A stretch of DNA of 13,360 bases, from contig JAKQGD010000180.1 of NCBI GenBank assembly GCA_029573365.1, forward strand, positions 1 through 13,360. The letters run 5' to 3'. The translations under genes were made by a program, and so were the position numbers. This document shows, in pieces, positions 7,236-13,360 of this stretch. Position 1 is the stretch's first letter. Each line of letters begins with the position of its first letter. Below the pieces are notes generated by a model. It was not told the DNA's origin and did no database searches. It worked only from the letters and a program-made list of their open reading frames with translations. Source of the DNA: Bacteroidota bacterium. GTDB lineage: Bacteria; Bacteroidota; Bacteroidia; Chitinophagales; Saprospiraceae.

Positions 7236-7949
7236 ATGAACAAAGACGATATAAAGTTTATATCCCAAATCAGGCTCCCACTCATGTGGACAGCCCTCTT
7301 GTGGTTTATAGAAGCTGCAAAACACCTTTTTGGGCTTAGGCTGCAGGAGTTTGGCATCTACCCCCGCGAGTTCGAGGGCATTTTCGGTATTTTCACAGGT
7401 CCTTTTGTACATGGCAGCTGGGGGCACCTGGCATCCAATACCTTGCCCTTGCTGGCTCTGGTTACTATGATGGTCATGTTTTACCCTAGGGCAGCCATGC
7501 AGGCCATGGTCTGGATTATGATAGGCAGCGGAGCCATGGTCTGGCTGTTTGCACGACCGGCCTACCACATAGGTGTCAGTGGTGTGATTTACGGGTTGGT
7601 GGCCTTTTTGTTCTGGACAGGTGTATTTAAAAAAAGTGCAAAATCGACGGTCTTATCCCTTATCGTGCTGACCCTGTATGCCGGAAGTGTGGAGAGTATG
7701 TTTCCGGGCGTGGAGGAAAAAATTTCGTGGGAAAGCCACTTGTTTGGGGCCCTTGTAGGCCTGGCGGTTGCCTTCCTTTATAGAAACGTAGCCGAGGATG
7801 ACGAAAAACAAGACCTCCCTTCCTGGGCCGGCGAAAATCACGAAAAACAATATTTCCTGCCCAGGGATGCCTTTGAAAAGACTAGGTGGGAAAGGTACTA
7901 CGAATACGTTCAGAGCACACAGTCGGGCACAGGAGAAATTACCCCTTGA
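7236..7949 (+). CDS. rhomboid family intramembrane serine protease
   Basis: Inner-membrane protease that cleaves transmembrane segments of other proteins. It has 237 residues and about six hydrophobic helices. The loop motif HGSWGHLASN (residues 59-68), with its conserved His and Asn, lies after the first helix. The catalytic serine is in HIGVSGVIYG (Ser115, within GxSG), and the catalytic histidine is in WESHLFGALVGL (His168), so the Ser-His dyad is complete. After the last helix (about residue 182) comes a hydrophilic tail of about 55 residues, rich in Glu, Lys and aromatic residues (ending YYEYVQSTQSGTGEITP), that is not part of the catalytic core. The natural substrate is unknown. The gene lies 9 bases after the unknown gene at 6540-7226. 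Confidence 0.9.
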   Translation: MNKDDIKFISQIRLPLMWTALLWFIEAAKHLFGLRLQEFGIYPREFEGIFGIFTGPFVHGSWGHLASNTLPLLALVTMMVMFYPRAAMQAMVWIMIGSGAMVWLFARPAYHIGVSGVIYGLVAFLFWTGVFKKSAKSTVLSLIVLTLYAGSVESMFPGVEEKISWESHLFGALVGLAVAFLYRNVAEDDEKQDLPSWAGENHEKQYFLPRDAFEKTRWERYYEYVQSTQSGTGEITP

Positions 7950-8004
7950 TCATATATAATAACCCTTTCAGACTTAATTCATTATCTTGTGCCTTTAAAT
8001 CGGT

Positions 8005-8544
8005 ATGGTAGATATCAAAAAAATACATAACCGGAAAATGGAGACACCTGTAGCAGGTATTTCGACGATTTTATGCCCTTTGGGCATAATTATCATTGGA
8101 GCAAGCGATAAAGGCCTGAGATATATCAGCATTTCGAAAGACGGATCTATTCCGCCCGTCGGCGAAAATAAACACTCAGCCGAGGCAAAACGACAGCTCT
8201 CTGAATACTTTGACAGAAAGAGAGATACATTTGATGTGGCTCTGGACCTGGAAGGTTACACGGCATTCCAGCAGCGGGTGTGGCAAAAGCTGACAGAAAT
8301 CCCATTTGGTAAGACCATCAGCTACGCAAATCTGGCTACAACACTTGGTGACTCCAAATGTATACGGGCAGCGGCTGCAGCCAATGGAAAAAATCCCATA
8401 CCCGTCATCATTCCCTGCCATAGGGTGATAGGTTCTGACGGCTCATTGACGGGTTTTGCTTTGGGTCTTGACGTAAAGCAGTTTCTTCTGACTCTGGAAA
8501 ATGATGCCAGATTCGGCACGAAGCAGGCTGTGATGCAGTTTTAA
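8005..8544 (+). CDS. ogt: methylated-DNA--[protein]-cysteine S-methyltransferase
   Basis: DNA repair protein that removes O6-alkyl groups from guanine by irreversible transfer to its own cysteine. It has 179 residues. An N-terminal alpha/beta domain (about 15-80) precedes the DNA-binding domain: FQQRVWQKLTEIPFGKTISYANLA (88-111), the arginine-containing helix IRAAAAANGKNP (120-131) and the active-site IPCHRVIG with Cys138. The usual GG after the active site (GFAGGL) reads GFALGL here, and the recognition helix has a run of five alanines where VGAAN-like sequence is common; neither change touches the catalytic cysteine. A second ATG at 8038 (METPVAG) is an alternative start. The stop lies 14 bases from the convergent ilvA stop. 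Confidence 0.93.
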   Translation: MVDIKKIHNRKMETPVAGISTILCPLGIIIIGASDKGLRYISISKDGSIPPVGENKHSAEAKRQLSEYFDRKRDTFDVALDLEGYTAFQQRVWQKLTEIPFGKTISYANLATTLGDSKCIRAAAAANGKNPIPVIIPCHRVIGSDGSLTGFALGLDVKQFLLTLENDARFGTKQAVMQF

Positions 8545-8558
8545 AAAACCCTATAGTT

Positions 8559-9797
8559 TTATACCAGCATTTCAAAAAGCATAGGATTGTTGTTTAAGTA
8601 CTCGAAGTCGATCCCTGCAGTTGTCATCCTGTCTGTCAGCAGCTTCACATCATCGGCACTTTTAAATTCTATGCCTACAATGGCCGGCCCTGTGTCCCTG
8701 CTTGTTTTTTTGGTGTATTCAAAACGTGCTATGTCGTCGTCAGGTCCCAGGAGTTGTAAAAAATCACGCAGGGCTCCTGCCCTTTGCGGAAAGCGGATGA
8801 TGAAGTAGTGTTTTCTGCCTTCCCATAGCAGGGCACGTTCTCGGATCTCCTCGGTGCGTGTGATGTCATTGTTGCCACCACACACTATGATGACCACGTT
8901 TTTCCATCGTATTTCTTCGCGGTAATCATCGAGTGCTGCAAAACTGATGGCTCCGGCAGGCTCCACGACGATGGCCTCGTCGTTGTACAAAGATAAGATG
9001 GAGGAGCATATTTTACCTTCGGGTATGAGCCGTATGTCATCTATTACTTCCCTGCAAATACCGTAAGTCAGGTCTCCTACCTGCTTGACGGCTATACCAT
9101 CGGCAAAGGAATCAATGTGCTCAAGTAGTACGGGGCTTTTGTTTACAAGAGCTCTTTCGAGGGCAGGAGCACCTTCGGCTTCCAGGGCGATTATGCGGGT
9201 AGAAGGACTTTTTTGTCTGAACCATGACCCGACACCTGCCAGCAGGCCTCCTCCGCCCACAGCCACAAAGAGTACGTCTACAGGCACCTTAATGTCCTCG
9301 AGGATTTCACGGGCTATGGTGCCTTGTCCGGCGATAACCTCAGGATCGTTAAACGGGTGTATATACGGTATTCCTGAGCTGACAGCATGGTCGAGGGCCA
9401 CCTTGCTTGCATCGTCAAAGGTGTCTCCAATGAGCCTTATATCTACCCAGTCACCACCGAAATGTTGTACTTTACTGATCTTTTGTTTGGGAGTCGTTGT
9501 GGGCATATAAATGGTGCCATGAGCACGCAGTGCAGCACAGGCAAAAGCCACGCCCTGGGCATGGTTGCCGGCACTGGCACAGATGACCCCTTTAAGGAGT
9601 TGTTCCTCAGGCATCATCTTCATCTTATTGTATGCTCCCCTGATTTTAAATGAACGTACAGGCTGCATATCCTCCCGTTTGAGAAAAATATTACATTCAT
9701 ACTTTCTGGACAGGTTGGCATTGTGGAGCAGCGGTGTCCTGGATGCAACATCCCGGATATTGAGGGCTGCCCTTTCTATAAATTCAGCAGGAATCAT
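8559..9797 (-). CDS. ilvA: threonine ammonia-lyase (threonine deaminase)
   Basis: PLP enzyme that converts threonine to 2-oxobutanoate and ammonia, the first committed step of isoleucine synthesis. The start at 9797 (MIPAEFIERAALNI) is chosen because it overlaps the upstream stop as ATGA and because the family begins here; an in-frame ATG at 9911 would add 38 residues inside the neighbour. It has about 412 residues. The PLP lysine is in SFKIRGAYNK (about Lys51), the Asn loop in SAGNHAQGVA (about 74-83), the phosphate-binding tetraglycine in VGGGGLLAGVG (about 179-189) and CGGNND near 305-310. A C-terminal region from about residue 325 (HYFIIRFPQRAGALRDFLQ) is a single ACT-like regulatory domain, consistent with allosteric control by branched-chain amino acids. 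Confidence 0.95.
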   Translation of the reverse strand: MIPAEFIERAALNIRDVASRTPLLHNANLSRKYECNIFLKREDMQPVRSFKIRGAYNKMKMMPEEQLLKGVICASAGNHAQGVAFACAALRAHGTIYMPTTTPKQKISKVQHFGGDWVDIRLIGDTFDDASKVALDHAVSSGIPYIHPFNDPEVIAGQGTIAREILEDIKVPVDVLFVAVGGGGLLAGVGSWFRQKSPSTRIIALEAEGAPALERALVNKSPVLLEHIDSFADGIAVKQVGDLTYGICREVIDDIRLIPEGKICSSILSLYNDEAIVVEPAGAISFAALDDYREEIRWKNVVIIVCGGNNDITRTEEIRERALLWEGRKHYFIIRFPQRAGALRDFLQLLGPDDDIARFEYTKKTSRDTGPAIVGIEFKSADDVKLLTDRMTTAGIDFEYLNNNPMLFEMLV

Positions 9798-10255
9798 TGG
9801 GTGTCTTTGGTATTGAAATATATTTTGCCATTCCACCAGTTTTTTTCGATGACGGCATCGTATTTGGCATAAAAAAGGAGGGCCGGCTGATTCCAGTCGA
9901 GCACCTGCCATTTGGCCTGTAGAGCCCCCAGTTTTTTAGCTTCTTCCAGATAAGCATCAAATAACATTTTGCCTATGCCTGCCTGCCGCAAGGCGGGTTT
10001 TACATAAAAATCCTCCAAAAACAGACATTTGCCTTTCCATGTCGAAAACGTCAGGTAATAAAGTGCAATGCCCACAATCTCTCCATTGGCATCGGCTACG
10101 GTGACGTCGATGAGTTTTTGGCTAAAAGCCTCGACATATGCTCCGACATCAACAGTGACAGCCTCTGGCTCTTTTTCGTATGCCGCCAGTTCGCAAACAA
10201 GTCCGTATACAGCTTCCATATCTGCCACTGTCGCTTTTCTGATTTTGACTTCCAT
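9794..10255 (-). CDS. GNAT family N-acetyltransferase, SSAT-like
   Basis: Acetyl-CoA-dependent N-acetyltransferase of 153 residues. The start at 10255 (MEVKIRKATVADMEAVYGL) matches the beta-1/alpha-1 beginning of the fold; an in-frame start at 10297 would lie inside a likely promoter. The acetyl-CoA loop is FYVKPALRQAGIGKMLFD (RQAGIGK, about residues 90-96). The segments YYLTFSTWKGKCLFLEDFYV and VLDWNQPALLFYAKYDA are strikingly like spermidine/spermine (diamine) N1-acetyltransferases, so a polyamine or related amine is the best substrate guess, but a general thialysine-type role fits too. The stop overlaps the ilvA ATG as ATGA (9794-9797), making it the first gene of a coupled pair. Confidence 0.9.
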   Translation of the reverse strand: MEVKIRKATVADMEAVYGLVCELAAYEKEPEAVTVDVGAYVEAFSQKLIDVTVADANGEIVGIALYYLTFSTWKGKCLFLEDFYVKPALRQAGIGKMLFDAYLEEAKKLGALQAKWQVLDWNQPALLFYAKYDAVIEKNWWNGKIYFNTKDTQ

Positions 10256-10274
10256 CTTGTTTTGATTGTCAGGC

Positions 10275-10282
10275 CAAAAGTA
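10275..10282 (-). promoter_or_regulatory. -7 element upstream of the GNAT gene
   Basis: On the - strand the sequence reads TACTTTTG, an exact match to the Bacteroidota -7 box TAnnTTTG. No clear TTG -33 box stands at the expected distance, where the DNA is AT-rich. Transcription would begin near 10268, giving a leader of roughly 13 bases before the ATG at 10255 and arguing against the longer start at 10297. Confidence 0.45.
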
Positions 10283-10397
10283 AGATTTGAGGTACACATA
10301 ATAAAATAATTTCCGTACGATAAGTCAGGCCATAGGCGTATACACCGCCTTTTGATGTTCAAAAATTACCGACATCTGATGGGACAATGTTGTTTCC

Positions 10398-10428
10398 TTT
10401 GTTTTAAGGAGAATCTTTCTTAATTTTG
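10398..10428 (+). promoter_or_regulatory. Bacteroidota-type promoter for efp-accB-accC
   Basis: TTTG at 10398-10401 and TAATTTTG at 10421-10428 are separated by 19 bases. Both boxes and the spacing match the known -33 / -7 pattern of the primary sigma factor in this phylum. Transcription would begin near 10434, about 22 bases before the efp ATG. Confidence 0.65.
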
Positions 10429-10456
10429 CCGCAGTTTTAAAAAATCAATAAGTTAT

Positions 10457-11023
10457 ATGGCCAGCACATCAGATATCAGAAATGGTTTATGTCTGAATTA
10501 CAACGGAGATATTTACACGATTGTAGAGTTTTTGCATGTAAAGCCCGGAAAAGGCAATGCATTTGTACGTACCAAGCTTAAAAGTCTGACCACAGGCAGG
10601 GTGGTGGACAATACTTTTCCTGCAGGACACAAGATTGACGATGTGAGGGTGGAAAGGAGGAAGTTCCAGTACCTTTACAACGACGAGGCGGGGTACCATT
10701 TTATGGACAACGAAACCTATGATCAGGTAGCTCTCAATGAAGCCATGATCGAAAGGCCAAACCTGCTGAAGGAAGGCGGCGAAATGGAAATTCTTTTCCA
10801 TGCCGAAAAAAACATACCGCTTACAGCAGAAATGCCTGCCAATATCATCCTGGAGGTCACCTATACTGAGCCTGGTGTGCGAGGTGATACAGCCACCAAC
10901 GTGACCAAGCCGGCTACTGTAGAAACAGGGGCAGAAGTCAAAGTGCCCATCTTTATAAACCAGGGAGACAAGATTAAGATAGACACAAAGACAGGCACAT
11001 ACCTCGAAAGGGTCAAAGCATAA
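10457..11023 (+). CDS. efp: translation elongation factor P
   Basis: EF-P binds between the P and E sites of the ribosome and restores peptide bond formation at stalled polyproline stretches. The 188-residue length is standard for the three-domain, tRNA-shaped protein. The N-terminal domain carries the KPGKGNAF loop (residues 29-36), whose tip lysine (Lys32) is the position lysylated in organisms that have EpmA. The middle segment GYHFMDNETYDQVAL and the C-terminal region with GDTATNVTKPATVETGAEVKVP and INQGDKIKIDTKTGTYLERV are also typical. It is the first gene after a well-matched promoter; accB follows after 23 bases, an arrangement common in bacteria. Confidence 0.97.
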   Translation: MASTSDIRNGLCLNYNGDIYTIVEFLHVKPGKGNAFVRTKLKSLTTGRVVDNTFPAGHKIDDVRVERRKFQYLYNDEAGYHFMDNETYDQVALNEAMIERPNLLKEGGEMEILFHAEKNIPLTAEMPANIILEVTYTEPGVRGDTATNVTKPATVETGAEVKVPIFINQGDKIKIDTKTGTYLERVKA

Positions 11024-11046
11024 TAACCTAATAAAACATTTGTCAC

Positions 11047-11553
11047 ATGACATTCAATGAAATTCAGGAGCTAATCAAATTGGTCAATAAGTCCAGCCTT
11101 ACAGAATTCAGACTCAAGGACAAGGACTTTGAGGTAGTCATCAGGACAGAGAAATATCACAAAGGGGCAGGACAAACATTTGTCGCCCAACCACCTGTAG
11201 TCACATCCCTGCCTCCGATAATACAGGCATCGGCTCCGGCAGCAACTCCGGCACCGGTCCGAGCCCAGGAAAACGACGTTACTCCACCTGCTGCAGAACC
11301 ATCGAAGGGCAAAAACCTCATAGAGATCAAGTCGCCGATTGTAGGTACTTTTTACCGTTCACCGGGACCTGACAAACCTTTATTTGTCAAGGTGGGAGAG
11401 CCGGTAAAACAAGGTGATGTGGTGTGTATCATAGAAGCCATGAAACTCTTCAACGAAATAGAAAGTGATGTTACAGGTACCATAGTCAAAGTATTGGTGG
11501 AGGATGCTTCGCCGGTAGAATACGATCAGGTGCTGTTCTTGGTAGAAGCCTGA
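11047..11553 (+). CDS. accB: acetyl-CoA carboxylase biotin carboxyl carrier protein
   Basis: BCCP carries CO2 on a swinging biotin between the biotin carboxylase and the carboxyltransferase of acetyl-CoA carboxylase, the first step of fatty acid synthesis. It has 168 residues. The N-terminal helix region (FNEIQELIKLVNKSSLTEF, 3-21) is followed by a flexible Pro/Ala-rich linker (about 48-85) and the biotinyl domain from about 90 (IEIKSPIVGTFYRSPGP). The biotinylated lysine is Lys133 in IIEAMKLFNEIES, matching the EAMK-type attachment site. The domain ends with SPVEYDQVLFLVEA. It lies between efp (23-base gap) and accC (53-base gap). Confidence 0.96.
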   Translation: MTFNEIQELIKLVNKSSLTEFRLKDKDFEVVIRTEKYHKGAGQTFVAQPPVVTSLPPIIQASAPAATPAPVRAQENDVTPPAAEPSKGKNLIEIKSPIVGTFYRSPGPDKPLFVKVGEPVKQGDVVCIIEAMKLFNEIESDVTGTIVKVLVEDASPVEYDQVLFLVEA

Positions 11554-11606
11554 TTGCCCATAGGCTGAGGCATAACTTTTTGGGTTAATCTTATATTAGA
11601 ATCATC

Positions 11607-12956
11607 ATGTTTAATAAGATACTGATAGCCAACAGAGGAGAAATAGCTCTGAGGATCATCCGCACATGCAAGGAAATGGGCATAAAGACTGTGGCCATAT
11701 ACTCCAAGGCGGATGCTGACAGCCTTCACGTGAGATTTGCTGATGAAGCGGTGTGCATAGGCCCTCCTGCCTCGTCAGAGTCATATCTGAATATCCCCCG
11801 CATCATGGCCGCTGTGGAGATTACCAATGCAGATGGTGTGCATCCGGGATATGGTTTTCTGGCCGAAAATGCCAATTTTTCGGAGATATGTAAGCAGTCG
11901 GGAGTCAAGTTTATCGGCCCCACGGCTGAGATGATTTCAAAAATGGGAGACAAGGTCACGGCCAAGGAAACCATGATCAAAGCCGGAGTACCGGTGGTGC
12001 CGGGTTCTGAAGGGTTGCTCAAAGACGTGAAGCAGGGCACTAAAATAGCAAAGCAGATAGGTTATCCTGTCATGCTCAAAGCTACCGCCGGCGGTGGCGG
12101 TAAAGGTATGAGAATCGTCCAGAACGAAGACGAGTTTGAAGATGCCTGGAACAGTGCCCGCAAGGAAGCCAAGGCTGCCTTTGGCAATGATGGTATCTAT
12201 ATCGAAAAATTTGTGGAGGAGCCACGACATATCGAGTTTCAGATTATTGGTGACCAATTTGGTAATGTCATCCACCTTTCGGAAAGGGATTGCTCCATAC
12301 AAAGAAGACACCAAAAGCTCGTAGAAGAAAGCCCATCACCGTTTATGACCCCTGAGCTCAGAGAAAAAATGGGAGAGGCAGCTGTTTTGGCCGGAAAATC
12401 CATCAACTACGAAGGGGTGGGAACCATAGAATTTCTGGTGGACAAGTACCGCAATTTCTACTTCATGGAGATGAATACCAGGATCCAGGTAGAACACCCT
12501 GTTACCGAGGAAGTGATAGACCATGACCTCATCAAGGAACAGATTAAGGTAGCAGCAGGAATTCCAATCTCAGGCAAAAATTACTACCCTACCATGCATG
12601 CCATGGAATGCCGCATCAATGCCGAGGATGTACTCAATGGTTTCAGGCCCAACCCAGGCAAGATCACATCGTTTCACAGCCCTAAAGGCCATGGTGTCAG
12701 GGTCGATACCCATGTGTATGCCGGCTATTCTGTGCCACCGTTTTATGATTCCATGATCGCAAAGCTTATTTGCAAAGCACAATCCAGGGAAGAGTGCATA
12801 AAAAAGATGCAACGGGCTCTGGATGAATTTATCATCGAGGGCATACGTACGACGGTACCTTTTCACAAGGCATTGATGAAAAATGAAGCGTTCAGGGCCG
12901 GTGACTTCAATACCGGATTTATGAATACATTCAATCTCGAAGATTGCGTTGAATGA
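11607..12956 (+). CDS. accC: acetyl-CoA carboxylase biotin carboxylase subunit
   Basis: ATP-grasp enzyme that carboxylates the biotin on AccB using ATP and bicarbonate. The 449-residue length is normal. In order, it has the N-terminal ANRGEIALRIIRTCKEMG (8-25), HPGYGFLAENANF (79-91), the ATP-binding glycine loop KATAGGGGKGMRI (158-170), the bicarbonate- and biotin-contact stretch ERDCSIQRRHQK (226-237), and the metal and catalytic segment EMNTRIQVEHP (288-297, with Glu288, Asn290, Arg292 and Glu296). The late conserved arginine is in MECRINAED (Arg336). All expected active-site residues are present. It forms a unit with accB; the next gene starts 24 bases after the stop. Confidence 0.97.
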   Translation: MFNKILIANRGEIALRIIRTCKEMGIKTVAIYSKADADSLHVRFADEAVCIGPPASSESYLNIPRIMAAVEITNADGVHPGYGFLAENANFSEICKQSGVKFIGPTAEMISKMGDKVTAKETMIKAGVPVVPGSEGLLKDVKQGTKIAKQIGYPVMLKATAGGGGKGMRIVQNEDEFEDAWNSARKEAKAAFGNDGIYIEKFVEEPRHIEFQIIGDQFGNVIHLSERDCSIQRRHQKLVEESPSPFMTPELREKMGEAAVLAGKSINYEGVGTIEFLVDKYRNFYFMEMNTRIQVEHPVTEEVIDHDLIKEQIKVAAGIPISGKNYYPTMHAMECRINAEDVLNGFRPNPGKITSFHSPKGHGVRVDTHVYAGYSVPPFYDSMIAKLICKAQSREECIKKMQRALDEFIIEGIRTTVPFHKALMKNEAFRAGDFNTGFMNTFNLEDCVE

Positions 12957-12980
12957 TTCTGACCGTATAACACGACAGTC

Positions 12981-13360
12981 ATGAACGGGTTCTGGCGATT
13001 GATGACCCGAATCAGAAATTACAAAAGACAGTTTTTTCTGAGTGTTGTTTGCAATATATTGCTATCAGTTTTTACTGTTGTCAGCATCCCGGTGCTTATA
13101 CCGTTTTTCCAGATTCTGTTTGGTAGAGTTACCCCGGTCGGGACCAAACCCCAGAGCAGCGACATCAGCCAGTGGGCCACCTATTATATGTCAGGGCTGA
13201 TAGACAATTACGGACGTGACAAAGCTCTGCTTACAGTGTGTCTGCTCGTCATTGTCGTTTTCTTTTTCAAAAACCTGTTCAGGTATCTGGCACTGTATTT
13301 TATGACTCCTCTGCGGTACGGCATTATATACGACCTCCGCAAAGAGCTGTATGAAAAATT
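12981..13360 (+). CDS. ABC transporter transmembrane domain, 3' partial
   Basis: The frame is open to the window end and gives 126 residues of a membrane protein beginning MNGFWRLMTRIRNYKRQFFL. Two hydrophobic stretches are visible, about residues 18-45 (SVVCNILLSVFTVVSIPVL and beyond) and 80-105 (LLTVCLLVIVVFFFKNLF), followed by LRYGIIYDLRKELYEK. This matches the first two helices and first coupling region of type I exporters such as MsbA-like lipid flippases of Bacteroidota. The ATP-binding domain lies outside the window, so the class rests on the N-terminal pattern. A second ATG at 13002 is possible. The 24-base gap after accC suggests the same transcript. Confidence 0.72.
   Translation, partial: MNGFWRLMTRIRNYKRQFFLSVVCNILLSVFTVVSIPVLIPFFQILFGRVTPVGTKPQSSDISQWATYYMSGLIDNYGRDKALLTVCLLVIVVFFFKNLFRYLALYFMTPLRYGIIYDLRKELYEK

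Noticed and set aside
8545..8558. Possible bidirectional terminator between ogt and ilvA (AAAAC ... GTTTT)
   Set aside because: The stem is very short and A/T-only apart from one pair; not strong enough to call.
9798..9911. Longer ilvA start inside the acetyltransferase
   Set aside because: The ATGA overlap at 9794-9797 and family alignment both support the shorter start.
10334..10350. AGGCG / CGCCT inverted repeat with a 7-base loop followed by TTT
   Set aside because: The stem has only five pairs and lies in a divergent gap where a terminator is not expected.
10487..11053. 188-residue open frame on - opposite efp
   Set aside because: It is a shadow of efp, Cys- and His-rich without a motif.

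Overview
The window looks like chromosomal core-genome DNA from a member of the Bacteroidota, probably near the Saprospiria or another group with type IX secretion. The evidence is a surface protein with a signal peptide, FDPGP-type beta-propeller repeats and a T9SS-like C-terminal domain. Two promoters also fit the phylum's TTTG / TAnnTTTG pattern, start codons mostly lack strong Shine-Dalgarno sequences, and the efp-accB-accC order is typical. The exact genus cannot be read from the sequence. No rRNA, tRNA, CRISPR array, integrase or insertion sequence was seen.

Layout. Bases 1-1152 hold the 3' part of a DASS/SLC13 anion symporter (+). Bases 1153-1457, between convergent genes, are almost completely filled by an octanucleotide repeat array with an AT-rich half and a GC-rich half. 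Bases 1458-2695 (-) hold rsmA and yqeY, overlapping by ATGA. Bases 2972-4810 (+) encode a secreted seven-repeat beta-propeller protein. It converges on a DUF3108 protein (4827-5669, -), which lies downstream of thymidine kinase (5786-6376, -). A divergent pair follows at 6540-7949 (+): an unrecognised Pro/Glu-rich linker protein and a rhomboid protease. An O6-alkylguanine-DNA methyltransferase (8005-8544, +) converges on ilvA (8559-9797, -), which is coupled by ATGA overlap to an upstream SSAT-like acetyltransferase (9794-10255, -). Bases 10457-13360 (+) carry efp, accB, accC and the start of an ABC exporter.

How the genes work together. accB and accC supply the biotin carrier and biotin carboxylase of acetyl-CoA carboxylase for fatty acid synthesis, next to elongation factor P and possibly a lipid-type ABC exporter. 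rsmA matures 16S rRNA, and yqeY is a small GatB-tail-like protein. tdk is nucleotide salvage and ilvA is isoleucine synthesis. Most of the window is ordinary housekeeping. The least explained parts are the octamer array at 1164-1457 and the unknown protein at 6540-7226 next to the rhomboid. No clear new defence or mobile system is visible.
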